Shown: positions 12,577-20,412, counted from the first letter of the stretch. The stretch is DNA of 20,468 nt from Candidatus Uhrbacteria bacterium RIFCSPHIGHO2_02_FULL_53_13 (GCA_001791035.1 MGDX01000029.1:1638-22105); one strand, 5' to 3'. Made by a program: numbers and translations. The notes: generated from the letters alone by a model not told the origin.

Positions 12577-14488
12577 ACCGCTTTACGATCCGTTCGATGA
12601 TTGCGTCGTTGAACCACAAACACCGCCAGTTGTGCCGTGTGATGCCGGCGCGCCGATGGGCAAGGCGTCGCAGGGGTTGGTATTTGCCGTGGCGCTTGGT
12701 GTGATCTTGGTTTTTGCCGCGTTCATCGCAGGAATGTACGTTGCGCAGAATCGCACAATGGGGGATGCGGCTGATGCGATCGTCGCAGACGTTGAGACGC
12801 AGGATGACGTCGATGTGGCGGATGCAAGCGACACGGACAATGACGCGTTGCCTGTGGGCGATCGGACGCTGAACGTTCGCTGGTTGTCAATTGCCGAGCA
12901 GGTTCGTCAGCCCATGCGCGACGATGTGAAAAGCGTGCTTTATGCCGAATATGAGGACTTGAGCGATTGGCAAGCGTGGTCGCTCCCGCTTGGCACCATC
13001 GAAGGAGGTGCTTATGACGGATATCGTCTCACGATGCAGTATGCGGAACACGAAGGCCTTGGTACCGTATACATCTATCTCTATTTGCTCGAGAATCCTT
13101 CAAATAAAACTCCGGACGTCCTTGTTGGAAATTATGCGTCTGCCGTCATGTCGGTATTCTCGAGGTTGTCATTGAGTACGACTGTGGAGAACGTCATTGG
13201 ATCGAATGTAGATCTGTTCAGCGAACTGGACGCCCCGATCGTCATTGATTCCGATGTGATCATTCCGGAGTTTGAGCATGAAGCGCGTGTTGTTGACGAG
13301 AAGGGCAATGCGTTTCGATTGGTCGGACTGTTTACGCGCGCAGATTTTCCGGAGGTGTTTCCGGTTGGATCGTATGCGGACAAAACCAAGCTGGTGGACG
13401 GTCCCGAGCTGTATCTGTATGCGTCCGATAGCAATGCGCCCGGATTTAGTGGGCCGTGGGTTGGCTTACAGCAGTTCTATCGCGTGCGCGAAGATGGTCG
13501 GCTCGTTTGGTACGATCTTGAGATCCCGTTCTTCGCCTACGACAAGACCAATGAGTATGATCTTCTGTCTCGTGGGGTGCCGCGTCTTCTTTGGGAAGGA
13601 TCGAAGGTGAATGAGGCAATGTACTCAAAGGCTAAGGTCGGCGGATGCGGCGTGACGGAGTTGATGAACGTCGTAGACGATGAGACGGTCGAAGAGCTGA
13701 ACCTTGTCTATGTTGCCGACACGCTCAATGCCCAGGAGCGTGTGGACGCATCATCCTTACGTGTGTATACACCGCAGAACTTGAGCCACGGGCTCTTACC
13801 GCAGACGCGCTACGATGTGGAGCGAGGGGAGATGGTGCCGGTTACGGAGGTTTCGGGCGGGTATCCATTCGTGTTGTTCGAGGACAGTTTTGGACGCTGG
13901 GTATTGCTCACGCATACGGAGATTGTACCTGCCGCCGAGTGTGGTAAGCCAGTGATTTATCTCTATCCTGAAAAAGAGATGGACGTTACGGTGCGCGTGG
14001 AACCGCAAGGCGGGTTTTCGTTCACCGAGCCGGAATACAAGGACGGTTGGCGCGTGACGGCGTATCCGAACGGGCGCCTGGTGAATTTGGATGACGGCGC
14101 CGAATATCCGTATCTGTTTTGGGAAGGGCGCGGAGGATTATACGCAGAGCCGGAGCGTTATTGGGTGGTCGCGCAAAGCGATGTGCATGACTTTTTGGTG
14201 AATACGCTTGGGCAGATGGGCCTCAACGAGCGCGAAACGGCTGACTTTGTAGAGTTTTGGGAACCGCGCATGCAAAGCGCGCCATTCTACAAGATCGGCT
14301 TTCACGGAACCGATGTGATGGACGAGCTCGCGCCGCTCTCGCTGTCGGTAAAGCCCGACTCGGTGTTTCGCGTGTTGATGGACTACGAAGAATTGGAAAA
14401 GCCGATTGAGCAAAATCCGCCCCTGCATATTCCGCACTTCGAACGCCGCGGCTTTTCGGTCCTCGAGTGGGGCGGCGTGATCCGATAG
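12566..14488 (+). CDS. Membrane-anchored extracellular protein with KPVIYLYP domain
   Basis: The 640-residue protein has a cytoplasmic N-tail with two cysteines, one membrane segment (about 37-60) and a large outer part. After an acidic Asp-rich linker (70-97), residues 100-455 are an unrecognised region. At 459 begins a conserved module, CGKPVIYLYPEKEMDVTV, then EPEYKDGWRVTAYPNGRL (488-505) and EYPYLFWEG (513-521), ending near residue 635. I recall this module from many uncharacterised bacterial proteins, often CPR, and know no proven function; a beta-rich binding or catalytic domain is possible. The ATG overlaps the MEMO-CapA stop by 11 bp, so both are made together and probably act at the same surface site. 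There is no Shine-Dalgarno, as expected for coupled translation. Its end is followed by a perfect bidirectional terminator. Confidence 0.85.
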   Translation: MFSKPLYDPFDDCVVEPQTPPVVPCDAGAPMGKASQGLVFAVALGVILVFAAFIAGMYVAQNRTMGDAADAIVADVETQDDVDVADASDTDNDALPVGDRTLNVRWLSIAEQVRQPMRDDVKSVLYAEYEDLSDWQAWSLPLGTIEGGAYDGYRLTMQYAEHEGLGTVYIYLYLLENPSNKTPDVLVGNYASAVMSVFSRLSLSTTVENVIGSNVDLFSELDAPIVIDSDVIIPEFEHEARVVDEKGNAFRLVGLFTRADFPEVFPVGSYADKTKLVDGPELYLYASDSNAPGFSGPWVGLQQFYRVREDGRLVWYDLEIPFFAYDKTNEYDLLSRGVPRLLWEGSKVNEAMYSKAKVGGCGVTELMNVVDDETVEELNLVYVADTLNAQERVDASSLRVYTPQNLSHGLLPQTRYDVERGEMVPVTEVSGGYPFVLFEDSFGRWVLLTHTEIVPAAECGKPVIYLYPEKEMDVTVRVEPQGGFSFTEPEYKDGWRVTAYPNGRLVNLDDGAEYPYLFWEGRGGLYAEPERYWVVAQSDVHDFLVNTLGQMGLNERETADFVEFWEPRMQSAPFYKIGFHGTDVMDELAPLSLSVKPDSVFRVLMDYEELEKPIEQNPPLHIPHFERRGFSVLEWGGVIR

Positions 14489-14491
14489 CAC

Positions 14492-14515
14492 TATAGTCAT
14501 GGTGTGGTGACTATA
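14492..14515. other. Eight-base inverted repeat next to the terminator
   Basis: TATAGTCA (14492-14499) and TGACTATA (14508-14515) are perfect inverted copies around an eight-base centre. They start four bases after the stop at 14488 and touch the terminator hairpin. It may be a protein-binding dyad or an extra hairpin. Confidence 0.5.
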
Positions 14516-14516
14516 A

Positions 14517-14553
14517 CAAAACATCTCGGCCAACCGCCGAGATGTTTTGTTTT
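14517..14553. terminator. Bidirectional intrinsic terminator
   Basis: A perfect 14-pair stem (14517-14530 with 14536-14549, CAACC loop) carries AAAA on the left and TTTT on the right, followed by TTTT on the plus strand. It can end both convergent units (stops at 14488 and 14558). Confidence 0.92.
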
Positions 14554-14557
14554 GGAA

Positions 14558-15256
14558 CTACTGTGTGAGAAGGACGTAAGCGCGAGGTGGATTTCCGTTT
14601 GGCGATGGCAGAGTCACCGTAATTGGAGCGTATGATGGAGGAGGCTCTACGGCGGCGATGTTGTTTGGTAGGCCAATATCGACAGCGAATGCGTCATTCA
14701 GACCATTCGGTGGAGCCAATGTCATATCACAGAAGAGTTGCAATTTCATGGTTTGTCCAGCCGCCAGCGTGAAATCATCATCAAATTGCATGACGGTAGG
14801 TGTCATACCGGTGCCTGGGGGCGGAAACACAGGACCGGATATCGTCGTGCCGCTTGGAAAGTCTTTTAGAGCACAGTTCGTTAAATGATCTGTTGCATTC
14901 ACAGGACCGTCTGTGCCAAGCGCGAAAGGAGTCGAAGAGACAATATCTTGAACGAGCATGGGGATATTGAAGTCAGAGATTGCTACATCGGACCCGACCG
15001 CTCGTAATCGATATCTGCCAAGATTGACACTGGTGTCTCCAGGTTGAGCTGTTATGAAGCCGTTACGGGTCAAAAACTTTACCTCAAGATAGGACCTGCT
15101 CGGTCCGTATCCTTGCGTCCCAAAAAAACTGTTTCCTGATTTGTTTCTCAAACTGATTCCTCCGGCGGCCGCGGCGGCGAGAATGAGCGCACCGGCGACA
15201 AGCGCAACGGCTGTCTTGGTGCTGATCTTTGTTTTTGTTCCAATGAGTGTTGGCAT
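14558..15256 (-). CDS. Small anchored extracellular protein of unknown function
   Basis: The 232-residue protein starts MPTLIGTKTKISTKTAVALVAGALILAAAAAGGISL, a basic N-terminus followed by one hydrophobic segment (about 15-36) that acts as signal anchor. The rest is polar, Pro/Gly-rich and apparently beta-structured: SYLEVKFLTRNGFITAQPGDTSVNLGRYRLRA, then SDFNIPMLVQDI and FDDDFTLAAGQTMKLQLFCDMTLAP. Only two cysteines occur, in TNCALKDF and LFCDM, and they could form a disulfide. I do not recognise the family. Layout and length suggest a surface or appendage subunit. It follows the 700-residue membrane protein by 21 bp and is last in its operon, ending at the 14517-14553 terminator. There is no Shine-Dalgarno; the AT-rich gap may favour initiation. 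Confidence 0.78.
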   Translation of the reverse strand: MPTLIGTKTKISTKTAVALVAGALILAAAAAGGISLRNKSGNSFFGTQGYGPSRSYLEVKFLTRNGFITAQPGDTSVNLGRYRLRAVGSDVAISDFNIPMLVQDIVSSTPFALGTDGPVNATDHLTNCALKDFPSGTTISGPVFPPPGTGMTPTVMQFDDDFTLAAGQTMKLQLFCDMTLAPPNGLNDAFAVDIGLPNNIAAVEPPPSYAPITVTLPSPNGNPPRAYVLLTQ

Positions 15257-15277
15257 ACAAAAATTGAAAATGAATTG

Positions 15278-17380
15278 TCAGAGGTCACGATACTCATAGA
15301 CTACCAGCTTTGTGCCTTGCACGCCATACGAGGCGCTCGCGAACGATGCGGCGCGCGAACGAATGAAGCCGGCGTTTGGCCAGGAGTCGTATGTGACGAA
15401 ATACACGTGTCGCACATTTGCAAACTCTTGAATCTCGCTAAGCAATGCCGGCGACGGTCCTTCCGTGGACATGCGTAAAAAGTACCCGTACAGTGTTCCG
15501 CCCGTTGGAACGGCATACCACAAAGCAAGTCCGTCATCCGTTTGTAGATAATGTCGAAATCCAGACTCCTGAATGGCCGCCGCGCTGGTCATTTGGTGGC
15601 TCAAAACAAGATGAGGTTCTCCGTTGTGCCGGCTCTCCAAAAATCTGGCGACTTCTACGTCCGCGGCAGAAACGCTCGCGCCGGCACTCTGCACCTTGAG
15701 ATTGAGTTGGGGGTAGCTCAAGTACCACGTTGCCGTGATAAAAATGGCCATGAGGAGCGCGAAAAACGATGTTCCTGCAAATGAAACTGTCGCATATTGT
15801 TTCCAGACTTTGGCGAGAAAGACGAGCGCCCACGTCGTTGTCATGAGAAAAATGGTTTGCAACAGTCTCCACGCAAACTCCATCTGCTCGTATTGAATCA
15901 CGTCGGCAAACGTGAAGAATCCAGAAAGGAGAAAGAGAGATCCGAGCAAGGATCCCGTCAGCAGAAGCGTTGGAATAGGAGAAATCGCCAGCGTTGTTCT
16001 CTGTCTCCAAGCAAAGAAAAGAGCGCACACGACAACGATGCGAGGAACCCATCGCATGAGGTCGTAAAACAACTCCACGAAAAAGGGAATAGGAAGCGCT
16101 CCTCTAAGATACGGATCCGTAAACAACGCAAAAAAGCGATAGAGAAATTGCGGCTGTACGGATATTGGAGGATGACCTGAAGTAATATTATAAAGTGCGA
16201 AAAGTAAGGGAAGAGCCAAAATCGCCGTGACGACGCCTACACATAACAGGGCTTGGCGCAACCGAGGTTTTTCTATCAGCGTCAAGGAACTCAACCCCAG
16301 AAGAAGCAGAATCGGAATGCCTCCCAAGGGATGAACACACAAAGAGAACAGTCCCAGTAACATGAGAACGCTTCGAGACCTCCATGTATCGGCTAGGGGC
16401 AACACGAAAGTGACAAGAAGGAGAAAGAGAAGCGTGAGGTTGAACGGAACCGTGAATACAAAGTACATTGCGGGAAAAAAGAGTGCGAAGTGAAGAAACA
16501 CACGGCTCGTTTTGTCGGTGAGCCCGAATCCGTCGCGCAACCCCAAAAACGCGACGACGGGAATGGTGATGCTCGCCAAAAGAGGAACGAGCCACTTATC
16601 GAGCAGAATCACCTGCACGCCGGTAAGCAGATTGGCGCCGCCGACAAGCGCGTATTGACCAAGATACAGAAGCCGACGCGGTTCAATGACACCGTCACGC
16701 ACGAGGGCCATTTCCGCCGCGCGGTGAATGAACGGATCAAATCCGAACCCGATTCCATATAACATCACGGCCGCAGAAAGCGAGACAAACAGATGCAAAG
16801 ACGAGAGAAGCAAGCTAGCGCGATCGCGTCGTGTTGCCGCAAAGAGCACCACGGCAAATGTGGTGACAGCAAAGACAAGAAAGAAAACGAAGTTGAATAA
16901 CTGCCACGGACTGACAAGCGGTTCCGCCGTCCATGCGTTGTAGAAGTTGATGAAGATCCACGCGTCGCCAAACAGTGCAATGAGGAGATACGGAAAGCTT
17001 GGCGCGTGCGTGAGGCCATCAGTAAACGAAGAAATTTTTGGGAGTGTCCCATCAAATGCACAGGTGAAAAGCATGGAAAAGAGTACGAGCATCACCGACA
17101 CCCAGACGACCGTGAAATGCCCCGCAAGTGCAAGAGCCGTGAGCGCTAGTCCAAAACTCGAGACGGCGGCACAGGATCCGAACAAAAAACGCCGCGCTTG
17201 TGAACGCGTGTCAATCCAAACGCCCAACATCCAGCTTCCTGCGGCGAGCCACAAGACGAAGACGAGCAGGCGAATCGGAGAAGGCATGAGCGTTGTCGTG
17301 CCAAAAACAATAACAAGCGCAAGACCCCAAAGGGGCAGGCTCGCTTTCCAATGCCATTTGAATTTACTTATGGCGTGCAT
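15278..17380 (-). CDS. Polytopic membrane protein, possibly GT-C-like
   Basis: The roughly 700-residue protein has well over ten hydrophobic segments between residues 17 and 560, beginning ASLPLWGLALVIVFG. A C-terminal soluble part (about 575-700) includes DVEVARFLESRHNGEPHLVLSH and VRHVYFVTYDSWPNAGF. A long membrane region with an outer C-terminal domain is the layout of GT-C glycosyltransferases and oligosaccharyltransferase-like proteins, but I see no diagnostic motif, so this is only a suggestion. The ATG at 17380 (MHAISKFKWHWK) is chosen because AAGG lies about six bases before it; an ATG at 17404 would add eight residues. Either start overlaps the end of the upstream AAA+ ATPase gene, so the two are translationally coupled. 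No Sec or ABC signature is seen. Confidence 0.8.
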   Translation of the reverse strand: MHAISKFKWHWKASLPLWGLALVIVFGTTTLMPSPIRLLVFVLWLAAGSWMLGVWIDTRSQARRFLFGSCAAVSSFGLALTALALAGHFTVVWVSVMLVLFSMLFTCAFDGTLPKISSFTDGLTHAPSFPYLLIALFGDAWIFINFYNAWTAEPLVSPWQLFNFVFFLVFAVTTFAVVLFAATRRDRASLLLSSLHLFVSLSAAVMLYGIGFGFDPFIHRAAEMALVRDGVIEPRRLLYLGQYALVGGANLLTGVQVILLDKWLVPLLASITIPVVAFLGLRDGFGLTDKTSRVFLHFALFFPAMYFVFTVPFNLTLLFLLLVTFVLPLADTWRSRSVLMLLGLFSLCVHPLGGIPILLLLGLSSLTLIEKPRLRQALLCVGVVTAILALPLLFALYNITSGHPPISVQPQFLYRFFALFTDPYLRGALPIPFFVELFYDLMRWVPRIVVVCALFFAWRQRTTLAISPIPTLLLTGSLLGSLFLLSGFFTFADVIQYEQMEFAWRLLQTIFLMTTTWALVFLAKVWKQYATVSFAGTSFFALLMAIFITATWYLSYPQLNLKVQSAGASVSAADVEVARFLESRHNGEPHLVLSHQMTSAAAIQESGFRHYLQTDDGLALWYAVPTGGTLYGYFLRMSTEGPSPALLSEIQEFANVRHVYFVTYDSWPNAGFIRSRAASFASASYGVQGTKLVVYEYRDL

Positions 17381-18371
17381 CGCGTGCCTTGTCTTCCGAT
17401 CCATGCAAAACCCACTGATCGATTACGGCACGAATATCTTTTCGCGTAACCTTTTCTTTTCCTATCTTGGCGGCCGCATGTACGGCTCCAAGAGCCACAT
17501 GATGCTTGTATTCGCCTTCGATGGCGACTTTCGCGGATGCCTCGTCAATAAGATCAATGGCCGAGTCTGGCAGATAGCGATAGTCAATTTTCTCGTCTGC
17601 CTCTTGTACGGCCGCCTTGAGCGCATCGTCTGTAATTTTTACGCCATGAAAGTTTTCATACACGCTTCGCAGTGAGCGAAGAATTTCGAGCGCACGCGCG
17701 GGGGTTGGTTCGTCAATCAGAACCGGCTGAAGGCGGCGTGCGAACGCTTCGTCGGGTTTGATATATTTATCGAACTCGCGCCATGTTGTTGCGCCAATCA
17801 TCTGAACGTCGCCGCGAGCAAGCGATGGCTTGAGGACATCGCTTACATTGAGCGATCCTTCCGCGCCGCCCATTTGTGAGATGAGGTGAATCTCGTCAAT
17901 AAAGAGAATGACTTCCTTGGCGCGCTCTTCAAGCTCGCGCGTGATTTTTTGCAGACGTTGCTCCAAATCTCCGCGATACTTTGTCTCGGAAACCAAAGCA
18001 TTAATGTCCAGTGCGAGTACGGACTTATTTTTAAGGGCTTGGGGGACGCTGTCGCGTGCGATGCGAAGAGCGAGCCCCTCCACGACCGCCGTTTTGCCAA
18101 CGCCCGCTTCGCCCAAGAGGAGAGGATTATTTTTCGTGCGACGCATCAGAATATGAACGATGCGATCAAGTTCATTCTCGCGTCCCGTGACCGGATCGAT
18201 TTTGTTTGCACGAGCGGCGGCGGTGAGATCGCGCGTTACCTCGGAAAGATGTCCCGTAAATCCGCCGAAGGAAGGACCGCGCTCTGTTTTATCCTTTTGA
18301 TAACGCCAAGCAGCGTAGAGAAAGATCGCGACGGCAAGTAAGACGAGAGCTTGAATCAGCCATGTTTGCAT
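17364..18371 (-). CDS. Membrane-tethered single-AAA Clp-like ATPase
   Basis: This 335-residue protein begins with one membrane segment (residues 4-22) and then has a single AAA+ module closely like the D1 domain of ClpA/ClpB/ClpC. Visible motifs: DPVTGRENELDRI (59-71), Walker A GEAGVGKT (87-94), pore loop KYRGDLEQRL (131-140), Walker B VILFIDEIH (154-162), sensor GATTW (193-197), arginine finger AFARRLQP (209-216) and the lid YLPDSAIDLIDEASA (266-280). The Clp N-domain, the middle domain and the whole D2 ring are missing, as is a ClpP-binding loop. The module is complete with no frame damage, so it is likely a designed short form that unfolds or remodels membrane or envelope proteins. It is first in an operon with a polytopic membrane protein it overlaps. 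Its start lies eight bases from a TATACT -10. Confidence 0.92.
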   Translation of the reverse strand: MQTWLIQALVLLAVAIFLYAAWRYQKDKTERGPSFGGFTGHLSEVTRDLTAAARANKIDPVTGRENELDRIVHILMRRTKNNPLLLGEAGVGKTAVVEGLALRIARDSVPQALKNKSVLALDINALVSETKYRGDLEQRLQKITRELEERAKEVILFIDEIHLISQMGGAEGSLNVSDVLKPSLARGDVQMIGATTWREFDKYIKPDEAFARRLQPVLIDEPTPARALEILRSLRSVYENFHGVKITDDALKAAVQEADEKIDYRYLPDSAIDLIDEASAKVAIEGEYKHHVALGAVHAAAKIGKEKVTRKDIRAVIDQWVLHGSEDKARDARHK

Positions 18372-18379
18372 ACGGGGGT

Positions 18380-18385
18380 AGTATA
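18380..18385 (-). promoter_or_regulatory. -10 element of the Clp-like ATPase gene
   Basis: TATACT on the minus strand ends eight bases before the ATG at 18371, implying a leader of about two bases. There is no TGn extension, no convincing -35 and no Shine-Dalgarno. Confidence 0.45.
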
Positions 18386-18423
18386 CAACAAATGCGTTAT
18401 CAGACTTATAAATCGAACGATGA

Positions 18424-19479
18424 TTATTTGGAGTGCGCGATAGGAGAAATTTCTCCAACGACATTATCCAAGATGCGCCCTCGAATCTGTTGCTCGTCAA
18501 ACGCTCCCTGCGCAAGAATCCACATCAGTTTTACTTCCGTCATGACGTCGGTCAAATCTCCGCCGGGAATGGCGCCCGCTTGAATGGCGAGCACGGCGCA
18601 CTCATCGTTCACTTCCTTGTAAGCGTTTCCGCCAAGGAACTTTGTGGATACGATGACGGGAATCTTGTAGTGTCGCACCGTTTTTTCGATGAACGGCAGG
18701 AACGAGTACTCGCCGATCGTTGGTACGGAGCCGGCGCCGTGTGATTTGAGAATGACGCCTTTGCATTTGCCGGATTTGACGAGCTCTTCAACGAGAGCCG
18801 GGGATTGCCCGGGCGTGAGGTCGAGACTCACGATGTTGGGATGAAAGTGTGGCGAGATCTCAAACGGGATGTTGTCGTCGCCGTGGCGTGCGTCGGGAGA
18901 AAAGTGAATACCGGTTGAAGTGATACTGCCGATCTGTGGAAATGCCGGAGAGGCGAAGGCACGGAACGAGGACTCACTGACTTTGACCGAGCGGCATCCG
19001 CGCAAGATGGTGTCCGAAAAGACGATCATCACCTCGTTGATTCCAGATGCGCTCGCTTTGGCGGCAGTCTTGATGGCATTCTCAAAATTGAAGCGCGCGT
19101 CGTTGCCGTACACGGAAAGGGGGAGTTGAGATCCCGTGAGGACGACGGGCTTTTTTATGCCGGTGCCAAGCGCGAGCGTGAGGGCCGAAGCGGTATAGGC
19201 AAGTGTGTTGGTTCCGTGGGTGATGACGAACGCGTCATACTCATCGTGCTTGTCACGGATGTAAAGGGCGATGCGTGTCCAATCATTTGGACCAACGTTC
19301 GTGCTGTCTTCGTTCGACAAAAAATCCATGGAAACATCGGCAACCTCGTTCAGTGTTGGCAATTTTTTCATGATTTCTTCCAGATTCTTGGCCGGAACAA
19401 TGGCCTTGCGCGCTTCGTCAACGATCATCACGATCGTTCCGCCGTAGCCAATAACGAGCACCTTCTTTTTTTCGGGCAT
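18424..19479 (-). CDS. L-asparaginase family protein with HGTNT in place of HGTDT
   Basis: The 351-residue protein has the type I/II asparaginase and GatD fold: first catalytic threonine in YGGTI (T15), DSTNVGPNDW (58-67), THGTNTLAYTASAL (87-100), VVLTGSQLP (112-120), the lysine in RSVKVS (K166), and LKSHGAGSVP (244-253). These enzymes hydrolyse asparagine (or, in GatD, glutamine for tRNA) to ammonia and the acid. The aspartate of the HGTDT motif, part of the T-K-D catalytic set and a substrate amino-group ligand, is asparagine here (N91). The frame is intact, so this is a real substitution that may lower activity or change substrate. No GatE-like partner is present. A Shine-Dalgarno, AAGGAA, lies six bases before the ATG. 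The gene appears monocistronic with its own promoter near 19505. Confidence 0.9.
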   Translation of the reverse strand: MPEKKKVLVIGYGGTIVMIVDEARKAIVPAKNLEEIMKKLPTLNEVADVSMDFLSNEDSTNVGPNDWTRIALYIRDKHDEYDAFVITHGTNTLAYTASALTLALGTGIKKPVVLTGSQLPLSVYGNDARFNFENAIKTAAKASASGINEVMIVFSDTILRGCRSVKVSESSFRAFASPAFPQIGSITSTGIHFSPDARHGDDNIPFEISPHFHPNIVSLDLTPGQSPALVEELVKSGKCKGVILKSHGAGSVPTIGEYSFLPFIEKTVRHYKIPVIVSTKFLGGNAYKEVNDECAVLAIQAGAIPGGDLTDVMTEVKLMWILAQGAFDEQQIRGRILDNVVGEISPIAHSK

Positions 19480-19485
19480 ACTGTG

Positions 19486-19513
19486 TTCCTTGAGTGTGCA
19501 TGCTAGTTTAGCA
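19486..19513 (-). promoter_or_regulatory. Asparaginase promoter -10 and Shine-Dalgarno
   Basis: On the minus strand TGC-TAAACT (19513-19505) is an extended -10. AAGGAA (19491-19486) lies six bases before the ATG at 19479. The implied leader is about 19 bases, unlike the leaderless layout of several neighbours. No clear -35 is seen. Confidence 0.5.
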
Positions 19514-19530
19514 CATCTTGTTGCGCGGTC

Positions 19531-19559
19531 TTGACGGGCCTCGATATTTCTGCGAGAGT
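19531..19559 (+). promoter_or_regulatory. Possible promoter of the secreted helical protein gene
   Basis: TTGACG (19531-19536), a 17-base spacer ending in TGC, and GAGAGT (19554-19559) resemble the two strong promoters at 2596 and 4714 (TAGNGT -10). The first -10 base is changed, and the predicted start would fall inside the ribosome site, so this is uncertain. Confidence 0.4.
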
Positions 19560-19574
19560 CTACAAGGAAACGCC

Positions 19575-20186
19575 ATGGCTGTATTACATACAGTACGAAC
19601 AGAAGCCGTGTTGAAGAAGTGGACTTTTGGGAGAGGCGTGATCACTGTCGCCATGATCGTTGCGGCGAGCATCGCCTTGTTTGCGCCACAGGCAAGTGCC
19701 GGCATTGTCCGCGAAGAACCGGCAACGCCGGCGCCACTTTCGCCACAGGAACGCGCCAGGCTCGATCTTGATTCGGAAATTCGGCTTCGCTGCATGCTTT
19801 TCCACGAGTCCGTGTACTTGATTGATCTGCGCACAATGTGGATTGCTGTTCTGTCACATACGGTGATTGTGTACTCGCTGCCGGATGCCGATCGTAAAGA
19901 GCGGTCCGATGGACTCAAGAGCATAATGCGCTTGTCGCTTCAGGAGACACAGCGATACGCGTTGGATACAGCGGTGTTGCAGGAGCTCGCGGAGCGTCCA
20001 TACAAGACGTTTGACTACCCGCGTGTTGTGTTCGAGATCGAGCGCATTCTAGTGGCGCTCGAAGTCATCACGACTCGCGTTCTCGACTACACGGACGAAA
20101 ACGATCGTCGTCTTCAAACCGAGAATCCCGCCGCCCTCATGGCGCGTATTCCGGATGATTGCTCGAGGTTCATTGAGCCTCCCTAA
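19575..20186 (+). CDS. Secreted or anchored helical protein of unknown function
   Basis: The 203-residue protein has an N-terminal segment with basic residues, a hydrophobic core (ITVAMIVAASIALFAP) and a likely cleavage after ASA (near residue 43), so it is exported. The mature part is mostly alpha-helical and charged: SPQERARLDLDSEIRLRCMLFHESVYLIDLRTM, ETQRYALDTAVLQELAERPY and VFEIERILVALEVITTRVLDYTDENDRR. Two cysteines (in LRCML and DDCSRF) may form a disulfide. I do not recognise the family. A Shine-Dalgarno AAGGAA (19564-19569) lies five bases before the ATG, which supports this start over an upstream in-frame ATG at 19518. It diverges from the asparaginase gene and is followed by a hairpin terminator and the tRNA-Ser gene. 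Confidence 0.8.
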   Translation: MAVLHTVRTEAVLKKWTFGRGVITVAMIVAASIALFAPQASAGIVREEPATPAPLSPQERARLDLDSEIRLRCMLFHESVYLIDLRTMWIAVLSHTVIVYSLPDADRKERSDGLKSIMRLSLQETQRYALDTAVLQELAERPYKTFDYPRVVFEIERILVALEVITTRVLDYTDENDRRLQTENPAALMARIPDDCSRFIEPP

Positions 20187-20209
20187 CCTTCCGTATTTCT
20201 TACGTGCAC

Positions 20210-20235
20210 AGGCCGCCACTTCATGTAGGCGGCCT
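20210..20235 (+). terminator. Probable terminator hairpin
   Basis: AGGCCGCC (20210-20217) and GGCGGCCT (20228-20235) form a perfect eight-pair GC-rich stem with a ten-base loop. ATTTT follows six bases later, so the T-run is weak. Confidence 0.6.
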
Positions 20236-20256
20236 CGTCATTTTGCGAAAAGTGCG

Positions 20257-20285
20257 TTGACCTTTGGGTTTTAGTTTGATACATT
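20257..20285 (+). promoter_or_regulatory. Promoter of the tRNA-Ser gene
   Basis: TTGACC (20257-20262), a 17-base spacer ending in TGA and TACATT (20280-20285) give a -35 and extended -10. The -10 ends nine bases before the tRNA's first base, so the 5' leader is very short. Confidence 0.65.
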
Positions 20286-20294
20286 CGGCCGAAC

Positions 20295-20382
20295 GGTGAG
20301 GTGGCCGAGAGGTCGAAGGCGCACGACTCGAAATCGTGTGTATCGAAAGGTACCGAGGGTTCGAATCCCTCCCTCACCGCCA
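20295..20382 (+). tRNA. tRNA-Ser (anticodon CGA)
   Basis: The 88-base gene folds as a class II tRNA. The acceptor arms are GGTGAGG (20295-20301) and CCTCACC (20372-20378), with discriminator G at 20379 and an encoded CCA at 20380-20382. The anticodon stem CACGA/TCGTG (20322-20326, 20334-20338) encloses loop CTCGAAA with anticodon CGA at 20329-20331, which reads UCG codons for serine. A long variable arm lies at about 20339-20355, typical of tRNA-Ser, and the T arm contains GGTTCGAATCC. Open frames on the opposite strand here are artefacts of the tRNA. Confidence 0.98.
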
Positions 20383-20412
20383 AGAATCACATTTCGAAAA
20401 ATCAAGGTTGGT

